From: Saccoglossus kowalevskii
Taxonomy: Eukaryota > Hemichordata > Enteropneusta > Harrimaniidae
Direction: 5' to 3'
Assembly: GCF_000003605.2 (NCBI RefSeq)
Contig: NW_003156244.1
Coordinates: forward strand, 43,966-72,745
Length of the DNA stretch: 28,780 bases
A program made the translations under genes and the position numbers. The notes under the pieces were generated by a model. That model was given only the letters and a program-made list of their open reading frames with translations. It had not been told where the DNA came from and ran no database searches. Of this stretch, positions 9,684 to 21,630 are shown in pieces. Each line of letters begins with the position of its first letter. Positions within the stretch are counted from its first letter, which is position 1.

Positions 9684-12109
9684 ATACATTTCATTGTGTA
9701 TATTGCATCTTTAACACAGTGTCATGTGGGAAACTATTAGTGACTACCCGAGACATCGCTTTGTACTCCCGCTATATAATATCTATATGAATATAATGAA
9801 TGCTTCTCTTTAGTTTTATGAATACACATTGTGAATAACACTATAAGTTGTATTATAAATCAAACTATACGTTATAGGTTGTGCTACTATTAATGTATTA
9901 TATTATTATATATGCATTGACCTAATAGCGTATAATAACAATTGTCTATGCACATTCACGTCCTGTTTCTGACAAACGAAATTGTCAATATCACCTTACA
10001 ATGACATTAAGATTGGGACGTGAGATGACGCTCGGTCTAAGTGAAGTACAACGATCAGCGTAATTGAGGCATATAAATAGACATGTAAATGTTGTCTGGA
10101 TTGTCTTATTTCCTGTCGTGCAAACATACAAGTCAGCGTATAGTTCAAGTGGAATGTCTTCAAAGGCAGCATGATGACGTATTGATTTTCATGAACTGAA
10201 TTTAATTAACTGTGATTAACTTGTAATGTTTCATGAAATCTGACATGTATATAACAATCGATGTATGTTATTTGTGTGCATTTCAACATTCATTTCCGCT
10301 TTTGACGCGACCACTTATATGCTTGTTTGTTACATGTTGACGTTTACGCACCAATGTATATATATATATCTCAATGTAAGTTGTTAAATTTTTGTTTTGA
10401 TACTTTAATCTTTATTTATTGATTTTTTGTTCATTTGAATGTCAGTCATATATTGAATTGCATTCCTTTGATTACGGTGATATTAACGCGTAGTTTTACA
10501 AACTATATCGCACATATTAACACGTGACGGTTTCGTACATTAACCACATGTTTCATCAATTATCTCAATTATCTAGCATTTATCTATTACAGAACCAGAT
10601 CTTCTTAAACTGATCTTACAATCGCATCATTCCGTAACATAACTTTTCTTAATACACCTTTCCTAAAATATTGCGCCATCTATTGACAAGGCGTTCGTGT
10701 GACATCATTGGATAAAAACACAGTGGTTCAAATTGACAACACTTTGTGTAGTCGCTAGTCATTAGAATATAGTTAAATCTATTTAAAAAAAAGTATTATT
10801 TTTTATTGACCGATGACTGCAGATATTTAACGAGGCAATGTCAAAGCTGAGGCGTGTCTGTGTACGATGAATGTAAATAATTGTTATGATCTCGAAAAAA
10901 ATATTCGATAAATGGATGTACCAATTTATTTATTGGTACGTATCTTTAACTCAAATAATATGAGCATCATTATATTTTTTGAATATTTCCAACTACATCT
11001 CTATTAATTAATAATATACTTATTCGTACCTATTAAAATGTGTGTCATCAAATTTGCATTTCTGCTTTATATTATATGTAGAACACCTCCTACTAAATAT
11101 TGTGATCAACATGAAATGTGATAAAAATCAATTGATTCAAATCCTGGAATATTAAATCCCTAAAGCAAGCATGTCGTTTTGTCATAGCCTGCATGCTTTA
11201 ATTACGCGCAAAGTATTTTAGAAGCTGGTTCTCAATTCGATTTCAGGATTATAATCACTAATGAACCGAACACACTCCGAGGCCAATATGATAATGCAAT
11301 TTTAATTTGTTAGGTTAATCATTAACGTAATAGTGCGCTGTAAAATACAACATAATATAATTTGGCTGTGCAGTGATGAGCGGGTTAAAAATGTTACTCT
11401 ATAATCACTGATAAAGTAAGATGTAATTTATATTATTGTCAATGATGATTGAACATTAATGTTCGTGATCTCGTGTACAATAGTTGGGGCGCATTTGGCG
11501 TACAATTCTCAATGCACGGGTAAGCGGTGGCTATTCGCGTGCACGGTTTAAAGACCTTGAGCCAGTAATAGGATACCGCCACATTGCGGATATTGCTAGA
11601 CAAATATTATTGTTGTATTATTGACCTCTGAACTCATTTCTGCTTGTTTGATGAATTTGAATTACAGCCAAAAGTACCTAATTTGCATATTGTTGTAAAT
11701 AAATGACATAACTCTGATTAATTGTTTTGATATTTGTGGATAAATGGTTCAGCACACTCACAAAAATCATGTAATACATAAACAAGCTTTGCAGAATTTG
11801 TAGGTAGTGTTCTTAACAATCCAACTGTGTGTGACAGTACTGTACTACTTCTTTCTTCTGTCGGATTTACAGACTTCGAGCATGCATCAACAGACTGGAT
11901 ATGGATATTGAAAAATAACAAACAACTAAACGGGATCACTCTCAAATGTGATTTCAATTAACATTAAGCAAATTATACATCAGGCTTTTATTATAATAAA
12001 AATAATTCTAGTGCTCCAAATACGTAATAGTTGGATATGATTTTACCCACGAAACTGATTCGAAGCTTTTTCACACTGAAGATGACATAATTATTCATTT
12101 ATGGATTTC
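9684..12109. other. Intergenic, no recognisable gene
   Basis: Strongly AT-rich, with no long open frames until 11718-11957 (-, 79 codons). That frame begins with a signal-peptide-like hydrophobic run but has no homologue I recognise. An 8-bp-stem hairpin (GTACCAAT, 6-nt loop, ATTGGTAC) lies at 10918-10939. A short TA run lies near 10358-10369. Confidence 0.45.
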
Positions 12110-12614
12110 GATCCCTCGATGGTTGGTTTATTTCTTCCTTTGTATGATGATGAGTTTTTACAAAAATGTATGAAGAAACCGAGTCCTTTAAATTCACATT
12201 CCGATATATTGATGATGTACTTTCCATCAAAACAAGTTTAGGGATTTTATGCAAATGACCTAGTTAGTCTTGACATTAAGTTTAAGATGATTCTCCTGTT
12301 TCATACTTAGACGTTTGCCCTAAATTTTAGGACCTGCTTTCTACACGCCTATATGACAAGAGAGGTGTATTTAATTTTACAATGCCCACATCTTTGCAGC
12401 AATATCGCGCTTCTCCCCTGCCTATTTGGTATACATTTTCCAGCTCATTCGATATGCCGGGCCTGTAGTACATATACAGAATTTTGAAAAGCCATTGTCT
12501 TATTTTGTCAAAACTGTAAAAGCAAGGATTTTGTAGAAAAATATCAACATTCAAAATGTTTTTGGCAGATATGAACTTGTAGTTAAATATAATAAAACTG
12601 TTACAAAGATGTAA
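12110..12614 (+). mobile_element. Decayed reverse-transcriptase fragment of a retroelement (YIDD type)
   Basis: This is a C-terminal reverse-transcriptase piece broken by several frameshifts and stops. In order along the plus strand, and in alternating frames: LFLPLYDDEFLQK (from 12125); FKFTFRYIDDVLS (about 12187), with the catalytic YIDD of palm motif C; SYLDV (12301-12315); LYDKR (12349-12363); LCSNI and RACSTYTEF (about 12390-12480); and FGRYELVVKYNKTVTKM (12561-12611), followed at once by TAA. The order matches a retroelement RT group common in invertebrate and fish genomes, with F-R-Y-I-D-D-V-L-S, SYLDL, LYDKRDDF and a FYGRY end. My best guess is Penelope-like, less certain than the RT call itself. 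No terminal repeats or endonuclease domain were found, and the piece cannot be functional. Confidence 0.75.
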
Positions 12615-15268
12615 ACACCATGTTTCATGTGCATACCAGGAAGTTCATATAACTTTCTCTTACTGATTTTAAAATGTAGTGTCAGTTAAAGGCAACTTTT
12701 GGATTAAAATTAATAGGAAAACTGGAGTTCCAGGAATTCACTAGCCGTTTAGTATCATTTAAATTTAATTATTATTGTTGTATAAGCTTGACAAAATACC
12801 ACGAGGTAGAATTTATAGCCGCGAACACCTGAACAGATATCTGAAACTGAAGTGGGTCGTGTTACGTGCCCCATAATTCACCCCTGGACTTCACTAGATG
12901 AGTATCCGAGTGATGAATGAATATGTGATGTGTGATGATAATAAACTAAGACGTCGTGGCCAGTATTTAAATGTAAGAAAGTTTCTAGGTTGTTGTCGCT
13001 TGATATTTTGGCCAATAAAGAGGTCCATGGACCCGGCATTTAACATCAAAGTCTAACTGAAGTCAAACTACCATGCATGACATTATTCAGGTCTACAGTT
13101 ACTGTACCTTCGCTAACTTACAAGTCACAGATAATACGTAAAATTAACTGCCGACCCTGTAGCAGGTTAAAAAAAACTTCTGTTGGATCGAATAAAGACG
13201 ACGCGGTGCATTAAAAACCCGTATGTTGCCATCGTAGTCACATGATGCAGCGGATACCTGCATTTTTACTTGCTAAAATAACGATAGAAAAATATAGTTA
13301 TAAGAACTGATAGATAGAAGGGAACCCATGCATATATTCCAAGGGAACAAAACCTATTCAAGCTTGAATTCACGCATGACAAGATATTCTGTGAATACAT
13401 CGCTTATGTGCATGTCCTGGCTACCTGGTCTTCAAAGAGCTGAAGGTATGGGAGAATAGCGCAATATGTTTCATCGAAGCCTATTAGTGAAGCGCAGTCG
13501 CATATACAACAGAGATATGAAAGACTTCACGTACGGTCACCGAAGCCGATACATCGAAATTTACATCTTTATTCTATTCATGTCACGTGTATGTTACATT
13601 GTGATACGATAACGATTTGTATTGTAATGTGTAGACAAGTTCCGTCTGGTTTTACGTTAACTTACAAAAAGGAGAAGCACTCACGGGAAAGGGCAATCTG
13701 GAGAACTAGAACCAAATCAATGCATTTGATTATTTGCAAAAATATACTTCAACGCGGAAACACTCTTGCATAAGGTTGAACAAGTTAATTATTAGTGTAT
13801 TATTATATCCACGGTGTATTCCGATAAACTAATCATTGCTGATACAAGTATTCGGTATTCGCCGATTAACTGAAGAATCGACATAACGTGTCAGGGAAGA
13901 CATGACTGGTCTTTTATTCCACACATGTGTATATATTCAATTCTTCATTCAATGAATGGACTTTGAATACTAGAAAATGTCATATTATGTAAATTGTCGT
14001 ATCCACGTAATGTACTGCCACGTCAGCTAAGACACATCATTATTAAAGTCTACATGTGTTGTGATGTTTATCACTTGCTCGTTTCTGTATTTAATTTGGC
14101 GTTAAATATTGGTGTATTTTAATTAGATGTAGTGAATACTGCCTCTATGATGTGATCGAAATAGTAACTTCGTTTCAAGAACTGTTTTATATTGATTATA
14201 CGGGCGTGTATTTTTTGTCGGTGTAGCCTCGCTGCTCAAGAGAGACTTCGCATAACGAGATTATTAATGAAAAATATTGGGTCACAACAGGCAAGGCATT
14301 TTTTTCATGACGTGGGAAGAACAACCCTGCATATAGAGGGGGCAAATATATTCTCCTTGGCTTTTGAGTGGCATGTCGTCTTTTGTTCGGTCTCATGCGA
14401 TATTTACAGACCTTGTGAGAGATCGTTTACAAGAACAAATAATGTTATTTGAATTGTAGTGTATATTATCTCAAATTACATTACTAGCATAACATTGTAC
14501 AGACAGTTCACGTGGTCGCATTAATCCGGTAATGGTATATCCGATATATTCCAGATATATTCTAGATAATGGTTCTTCAATCATCAGGTTATTTGCAGAA
14601 TGTCTTATTTTAATGTTGGAATATATAACAGTTAAACAAAGGTATGAAAGTTATATAACGTTTGTTTATATGAGAGAGAAATGTACATTAATACAATTCA
14701 AGACCACTGAAATGTCAAATCTGTACCTGATATATGTTTGCTGCAATACGTACGTGACTCACAGGCAGTAGGGGTTGTTTGAATTATCTCTTTGATACGT
14801 AAATGGTATGACGCAAATTGGAAAATTCAAAAAAAAATATTATTCAAGACTGACAAGTATTAATACAACTCAGACTAACATGTTTTGTAATGCAAACATG
14901 ACTTGATTAATGACTTGTGTTCGTCATATCGTGTTAGATATTACTCTCGTCGACAGCCGAATGTTATTGAATTCCAGATGCAAATATCAGACTTTTAAGA
15001 ATAGCTGATGTTACAAAGTTCATTTGTAGGTTATTCTGCTCGATATTACGACTTCGACATTCCATTGAAAACAAAATAAATCATCAAAGTATGTCACTCG
15101 GGTGCTGCGATAATCTGAAATAAAAATTGCGTTCAGTTCTACCAAATAAAACAGCGTGGCTATAACTATAAAGATAAAAACACCAATGTTGCCATGGGAA
15201 ACACCTTATATAGTATTTGATTTAGATATTAGATTGACCATAAAGTGAAGTGGGTAGACCCCATGAAA
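12615..15268. other. Intergenic, no recognisable gene
   Basis: Short unassigned frames at 13591-13773, 14192-14452 (+), 14196-14396 (-) and 14532-14771 (+). The 14.2-14.4 kb part is open on both strands, but no motif is visible. No RNA genes or tandem repeats recognised. Confidence 0.45.

Positions 15269-15340
<72 letters not shown>
15269..15340. repeat. (TGTC)18 microsatellite at gap edge
   Basis: Eighteen perfect TGTC units (72 nt) run directly into the run of N. The open frames read through here (Q-T-D-R or L-S-V-C repeats) are artefacts of the 4-bp period. Confidence 0.97.
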
Positions 15341-15588
15341 NNNNNNNNNNNNNNNNNNNNNNNNNNNNNNNNNNNNNNNNNNNNNNNNNNNNNNNNNNNN
15401 NNNNNNNNNNNNNNNNNNNNNNNNNNNNNNNNNNNNNNNNNNNNNNNNNNNNNNNNNNNNNNNNNNNNNNNNNNNNNNNNNNNNNNNNNNNNNNNNNNNN
15501 NNNNNNNNNNNNNNNNNNNNNNNNNNNNNNNNNNNNNNNNNNNNNNNNNNNNNNNNNNNNNNNNNNNNNNNNNNNNNNNNNNNNNNNN
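15341..15588. other. Assembly gap (248 N)
   Basis: A run of 248 undetermined bases. It begins inside the TGTC microsatellite, so the gap is probably the rest of that array, of unknown true length. Confidence 0.99.
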
Positions 15589-15928
15589 AAACATTCACAC
15601 ATTCGATAATAATTCAAAAATTACATACCGACTAATGATTTAGTTGCAACTAATTATCCTAATTTATATATTATTAATTCTCAATCATGTCATAATATGT
15701 ATATCTACAACTCATTGTTATTTCCATAAAATTAAGAAAATTCAGCAAACAGTATGTTCAGACTAATTATCGGATGTGTATATGAGGAAATTGGGTCGCT
15801 TAAATTCTCACATTTAGGTATAATGCCAGAATGCAATTTTTTTAATTTGCATATTATGTTATTATTTCTGGCCCAGATTGAGTACGTGTAGATTGTGACA
15901 TCTAATTAATTTTTCGATTGTATCTGAC
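15589..15928. other. Intergenic spacer between gap and minisatellite
   Basis: AT-rich sequence without coding frames, repeats or RNA genes that I can recognise. Confidence 0.5.
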
Positions 15929-16707
15929 GAATTGGCAGTTGATTTGTTTCATGGTGCGTGTTTGGCATTGAATTGACAGTTGATTTGTTTCATGGTGCGT
16001 GTTTGGCAATGAATTTGCAGTTGATTTGTATCATGGTGCGTGTTTGGCATTGAATTGGCAGTTGATTTGTTCCATGGTGCGTGTTTGGCATTGAATTGGC
16101 AGTTGATTTGTTTCACGGTGCGTGTTAGGCATTGAATTGACAGTTGATTTGTTTCATGGTGCGTGTTTGGCATTGAATTGGCAGTTGATTTGTATCATGG
16201 TGCGTGTTTGGCATTGAATTGGCAGTTGATTTGTTTCATGGTGCGTGTTTGGAATTGAATTGGCAGTTGATTTGTTTCATGGTGCGTGTTTGGCATTGAA
16301 TTGACAGTTGATTTGTTTCATGGTGCGTGTTTGGCATTGAATTGGCAGTTGATTTGTTTCATGGTGCGTGTTTGGCATTGAATTGACAGTTGATTTGTTT
16401 TATGGTGCGTGTTTGGCATTGAATTGGCAGTTGATTTGTTTCATGGTGCGTGTTTGGCATTGAATTGGCAGTTGATTTGTTTCATGGTGCGTGTTTGGCA
16501 TTGAATTGGCAGTTGATTTGTTTCATGGTGCGTGTTTGGCATTGTATTGGCAGTTGATTTGTTTCATGGTGCGTGTTTGGCATTGAATTGGCAGTTGATT
16601 TGTTTCATGGTGCGTGTTTGGCATTGAATTGACAGTTGATTTGTTTCATGGGACGTGTTTGGCATTGAATTGACAGTTGATTTGTTTCATGGGACGTGTT
16701 TGGCATT
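15929..16707. repeat. 41-bp minisatellite, 19 copies
   Basis: Exactly 19 units of 41 bp (779 nt) with no length variation. Each unit begins GAATTGGCAGTTGATTTG and ends in GTGCGTGTTTGGCATT. Variants are substitutions only. GACAG replaces GGCAG in copies 2, 6, 10, 12, 18 and 19; TGTATCAT occurs in copies 3 and 7; GGGACG replaces GGTGCG in the last two copies. The minus-strand frame at 15949-16173 is a repeat artefact. Confidence 0.97.
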
Positions 16708-18927
16708 TCTGCAATAACTAGAAAGGTTAGATATATTAAGTAATATACTTAAGCTTGTAGAAAACTTAATTTGTAATTGTCTGTACTAATTGGTACATCT
16801 CCTTACTGTCTGTAGTAAAGCAATTAATGGATTGTTACATTAAGTTGGTTTGCTAACATGAAGGATAAAGCAGTTGTGTGTTTTCCTATATTCAGTTAAA
16901 GGTAACGCAGGTGTCTTTACATTAGTGAATCATTCTTTCTCATATTATACGTCATTTTTAAAACGGCAACATGAATGCCTAAAATATAAAATCAACATCA
17001 CAAATCTGAAATACCATGTCTGCATACAACTATATATTCGTGATAGCTAAAAATTCACCCCCCCCCCGTCCACCCCTCACAAAAAATCGAAACAATGACG
17101 GGGATTGCAGCATAGCGAAATGAGAATCTGACATCATCGTGTGAACATTGGCCAAAATAATGAATCCATTACAATAACTGAACAGACGTTTTCCGTCATA
17201 TATCTGTATTCAGTATTCATTGTATTTCGCACAAAATTTCAATAATATAGGTAGTAAACTATTTTTACAGTCATAATAATAAAACTAAAAGGGTAAATAC
17301 ATATATTTGAGGATTCTAAATGTATTTAACACAATGCTGAACGATGGGTTGTATGTGGGAAAATGAATAATCTAAATAGCAAGCTAATTTATCATTATTT
17401 CGTTAATTACATAATACCAAATGCAAAATATCTGTGCATAAATCGTCATAGTTGGCATATAAACATAAGGTGCAGTTTATTTTCAACTACAGAGATACTT
17501 TCAAAAACACAAATGCCTCGATTGAACAGTAATTGTATGCGTCTGCCAATTTCAATAATGAGGCATTCTTGTTTGATTCTTAGAGTGAAGACATTTACGA
17601 ATTCTCTTTATCACTTTATCTCATACAAATAATCGAAAAGTGCATGTTTCCAGGAAGTGGAATGTTGTTACACGTTACTATGACAATTAGTTAAGTAATA
17701 TATAGAAGATGTAATGTATGTGTTTAGTCTATCGTGAAACTTTTTTGATTTTGATACACGACAAATTTCAGGGACATATATATAAATTCAGCAAAGGAAT
17801 TGACGTTGAATATCTGTCACCCACCTAAAAAATTGTGTAATCTGGACGCTGAAACTGATATATAATTTGCATACTATATTTTCACAATAACAATAAAATG
17901 ACAATAATTGCATATATCATCTTTCAGCCATGTGCCATGATTTGTGCTATAAACAAGAAAAAGGGAATCGTAATCTATTTACTGTATCCATGGAAACTGC
18001 CTAGCTAAATATAAAAACAATTTTAAGAGATATTTTTAAAGGCTAAACATGCGTGTAGTTGTCATGGAAACTTGGAGAATACAGCCGAAACTAATCAGTT
18101 TTACGGGATTCTTATAGGTAGTTAATGTTAAATGTATGTTATCATAGTCAATTTGCCACTGTCATTGTCTTGTCCGACTACGTCGTTATTTTTATTCTGT
18201 GTTGGTTAGTGTACATATTAAAATTAACAATTCACTGGCCACAGCTTGATCCACCAACATAGGAGTGTCCTCAAAACATTCTGTAGATATCAAAACTTTA
18301 TTTATGTTGTATCATGGTATTTGAATGTATGTTAATATGTGTCAGTGTACACTAAATTGTGCAAAGCTGTTACGCATTACGCACACCGAACTGCAATTGG
18401 CACAGGTTACACCATTTGTGACAATTAAATTACAGCTCGTGAATTCTGATATTATCAGTTTCTTTAACATATCGTAAAATACATTGTAAGTTAGATTGAC
18501 ATTTTAAGAGACTAGAATTCATTGTATTAACAGTTTAAACTGTTATACTATACAAATGCAAATAACTACTTTCTTCTGCAATAGTTTCAAATGGATATTC
18601 CATGCGCAAGTAATAAGTAGGCACGTAGATTATATTGTCGTTGATATGTTATACGTATTATTACAATTACACGTGCATTAGTGTTACATCATTCATGGAA
18701 ACTTATGTTCTTAAAAGCCATTGGCTAATATTAATTAAATGTGGTTGGTTTAAAACAAGCAGGATCCTAAATTTATGCAATCAGAAAGTTGGAATATGGT
18801 ACATGATGTATACACCATAAAGCATTTTATAATGTCGAAAATTGCCAGTTTGTTGTACATGCTCTGATTTCTGAGAATTTAATATGCTGGCATAATTCAT
18901 GAGATTGCATAATCATATATATATATA
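16708..18927. other. Intergenic, no recognisable gene
   Basis: AT-rich, with unassigned frames at 17363-17632 and 18635-18820 (+). A run of C lies near 17057-17066. A perfect 18-bp palindrome, TAACAGTTTAAACTGTTA, lies at 18528-18545, flanked by GTA/TAC arms that extend the pairing across a one-base bulge. Confidence 0.5.
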
Positions 18928-19437
18928 TGTTAATCATGCTTCTTGTCGTCCAATGCCTTACAAATAATACTGGATACAGATCTGCAACAGAGATTGGAAT
19001 TAGTCGTGCATGTCAATTAGGTCACATGACCACATTCGGTCGTCTGACAATTTGGTCATGTTTCTTCTTCAATGCATTCACTACAACACAAGTTTGCATG
19101 TGCATAGTAATGAGGTCACAGGAACATATATGGTCACCAAATATGTCAGCACTATAACATATATTTCAGTCATATCGCTTGTTTCTTCCCTTCACTATAG
19201 CACTTGTTGCACATTATATTTTTATTAATAAGGTTACATGACCATATATGGTCATCTAATATTTCAGTCACATCTTGTGCTCTATGCCTCCAGTATATGA
19301 ATAGTAGCATCTGTAGCAGTGCTTGAGGTATTAGTTATGTTTATTAATGAGATTACATGGCCATATATGGTCATCTGACGTGTTAATCATATCTCTTGTC
19401 CAATGCCTTCATTATAGTAACAGTGGTCACATGACGT
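18928..19437. repeat. ~118-bp tandem repeat with CCATATATGG palindromes
   Basis: About 4.4 diverged units. Landmarks recur in order: GTTAATCATATCTCTTGTC (18928 and 19382), CCAATGCCTTCACTATAG (about 18950, 19068, 19187, 19284 and 19402), and TGACCATATATGGTCATCT (about 19026, 19121, 19240 and 19359). The last landmark is a perfect 18-bp palindrome in the third copy (19238-19255). CCATATATGG is intact at 19242-19251 and 19361-19370, 119 nt apart, and decayed in the two earlier copies. Confidence 0.8.
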
Positions 19438-21080
19438 GAGGTCAGCTGGTATAATTATCATTTTGTTGGTAATTGATTGATTATACGTATGCCCAGGTTG
19501 CGCATAACAAATACATTTATAATTTATTTGAATGTGTCCCATGCAGTTATGTATGAATTGATTTATGTAATAATCTCCCGTAACACTCGTTCGTACATTA
19601 TGAATCACCCATGGGTATATTTGGATTCTGTTATGTTATTGGTCATGTGCTAACCAGAGCCAACACAAGAAAGTGGAAGTACGCATTGGCATGCTTTATA
19701 CGGAGGTTCTCAAAAGAATATAGCATAGATAAGGTTTTGCGATGGTTTTCTAGAAACCACTGTTCATGCTGTCTCTTTATTCTGAGTCTATAATTAATTG
19801 ATAAGCTGTTCTGTTCAGGTCTTCATCAGATAGAGTAGATTGAGATACTAATTTTGGTATTTCGCCCAGCCACTTTGGTATATTTTATCAGCTGATTCAC
19901 AGAGTATATCCACTCTGCATTCACCAACTCTGAGCAAATAACCTTTAGATTGGTTGAGCACCTCTATGCGTACAACTAGAACACTAGTGGGTTTGTTTAG
20001 TAAATGGCCATCTAGCTGCGTGGCCCATGTCGCAGTTGGTTGAATGTTGTTTGAGTCACAAAAAAGTCTTTGTGTTATAGCTTTTGGCGGTTCATGGTTG
20101 AGACAAGACCCATTCCGTTGATAAGATACGATGTTGAGGTGACAGCGCATTTGCTATAGTGTTAAATTTGCCTTTCAAGTGTTTTACTTCCAACTGCATG
20201 TTTTTGTAATGGCACCGAAGTAATATTTTGACCACCAGATCATTATTGACATGATTCCCCTAGGTTGTCAGGGTAGCGCGCCTCTGGTGTGTTTTGACTG
20301 ATGACTGAATGTTGACAGTGAGCATTGGGATTGGGAACAGGTGGCATCTTTTTGAGACTGTAATTCCGATATGAAAACTGCTTCCACAAACCCTGACTGA
20401 ATAGGTGTTTTTTTCCTTTTGCAGCTTTTAGCATAATATTTGACATTTGATTACAGTGACTCGAAGCTGTATATGAACCCTGTGCAACGAGGCCCTTTTA
20501 TGGCAGCGTTCGACTTTCCAGGGTTGGTATTAACTAGATGTTTGCATTGCTTGATTACATAAGGTGGTTATTCCCACCCCCATTTTCTGTATATTGCTGG
20601 CTTCTCAATAATCACTTCTTTCTGGCTAGTTTTCGAAAACAGCAGGCAATAACTAACAATCAAAGCAGCACAGACTGTACGATATTAAAGGCTCTTGGTG
20701 TTGTTGTCACGTACGAGTAGTAGTAAGACTAAAGTAAGGTGGTTAGCATAAGATTGCCTGTATCTCCAGGTGTCATCAGCTTGTATGCGTCGGTATGTAG
20801 CCCATGGGTAAATGGCATCAGTATGACATTAATGCAGATCGGAGAGTGATGTGCAAATATTGACTATCAAAATCAATGATTTAGACAGCTAAACCAGAAA
20901 CCAGCAGGCCAAGTGTTTAAGTACTCTCGATTCTTTATAAACCGCTTGCTAGATAATAGCTAACATAGCAGTATCTCAGGTCCTAGAAAAATAACCCTCA
21001 TTGTAATTCTTTTCAGTGCAGCGTCTAAAATTAAAAAGACTTCATTCCGGGTTCTGTCGATTCCAAAGTAGAAATCAATG
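19435..21080 (-). mobile_element. Decayed DIRS/Ngaro-type retroelement (RT end, RNase H, tyrosine recombinase)
   Basis: Read on the minus strand, remnants appear in the family order. First is an RT connection-like stretch with FGIDRTRNEV (about 21075-20990). Next is an RNase H start, LHTDAYKL (about 20800-20776), then LVRDNNTKSL (about 20717-20686), resembling the TDNTT block. The RNase H end, KHLKGKFNTIANALSPQHR then TEWVLSQP, is one frame at 20214-20095. A further frame (20150-19848) has QPTATWATQLDGHLLN, resembling the P-x-VDLFATRxN block. The last pieces resemble a tyrosine recombinase N-terminal part: YITAWDTF (19553-19530), like the TWDV block, and TNKMIIIPADLTS (19470-19435), like the LTxKxxMLxALT block. 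Frameshifts and stops separate them. Stretches such as 20240-20680 do not fit and may be insertions. The recombinase catalytic half and the terminal repeats are missing. The element may begin as far upstream as about 21.5 kb. Confidence 0.65.
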
Positions 21081-21630
21081 ATAGCAAATAATCATATGTA
21101 GTGCGCAGTAACACGTTGTATCGCGGAGGCGTCCATATGACGTTCATGTTATGGAAATTACTACATTTTATCTTGTTCCCTGTGACGATCAGTATCATAT
21201 ATCAACCGACCAGAGAATATGAAATTGCAATCAGTAGCTGGCCATTACTCGTGAAAGTTTACACCAACCCATTCCGTGGTGGTGGAGGCAGGATTTTGAT
21301 ACTGACAATGTTGATTCGTATAATTTTAAATGCAGGTTCTCATACAGGCTGTCAACATCTTTCAAATTAAAATTCCCATAAACAAAGGTGACGGTGGATC
21401 CCAATACATAAGCTGACATTTGACATGTTTCATTTGTTAGGCGGTGAAAGGATTTGACAGGCAGTGTTTTACTGACAAATAACGGTGACGACAAAGGTTA
21501 CATTTAACACTGAGCACATAGCGTTGAAGATAATTAAGCAATCAAGAGATTATCAACTGTGATACTTTAAGTGACATGGCGTACATGGCAAACAAATCCC
21601 ATTTCTCAAGAGAAAGGAATTAGTTAGCAA
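21081..21630. other. Possible upstream part of the minus-strand retroelement, otherwise unassigned
   Basis: Open frames on both strands (21101-21370 + and 21231-21494 -). The minus frame leads into the retroelement remnant and could be its 5' coding part, but no motif is clear enough to assign it. Confidence 0.3.

Noticed and set aside
15206-15643. Long ORFs of about 120-130 codons around the gap
   Set aside because: They are made of the TGTC repeat and undetermined bases.
15949-16173. 74-codon minus ORF inside the 41-bp minisatellite
   Set aside because: It is a translation of the tandem repeat; substitutions are not biased to codon third positions and the period is not a multiple of three.
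21231-21494. Minus-strand frame with GNFNLKD, like the GDFN motif of LINE endonucleases
   Set aside because: Only one short motif agrees, the catalytic Asp is missing, and the neighbouring fossil is of tyrosine-recombinase type, which has no such endonuclease.
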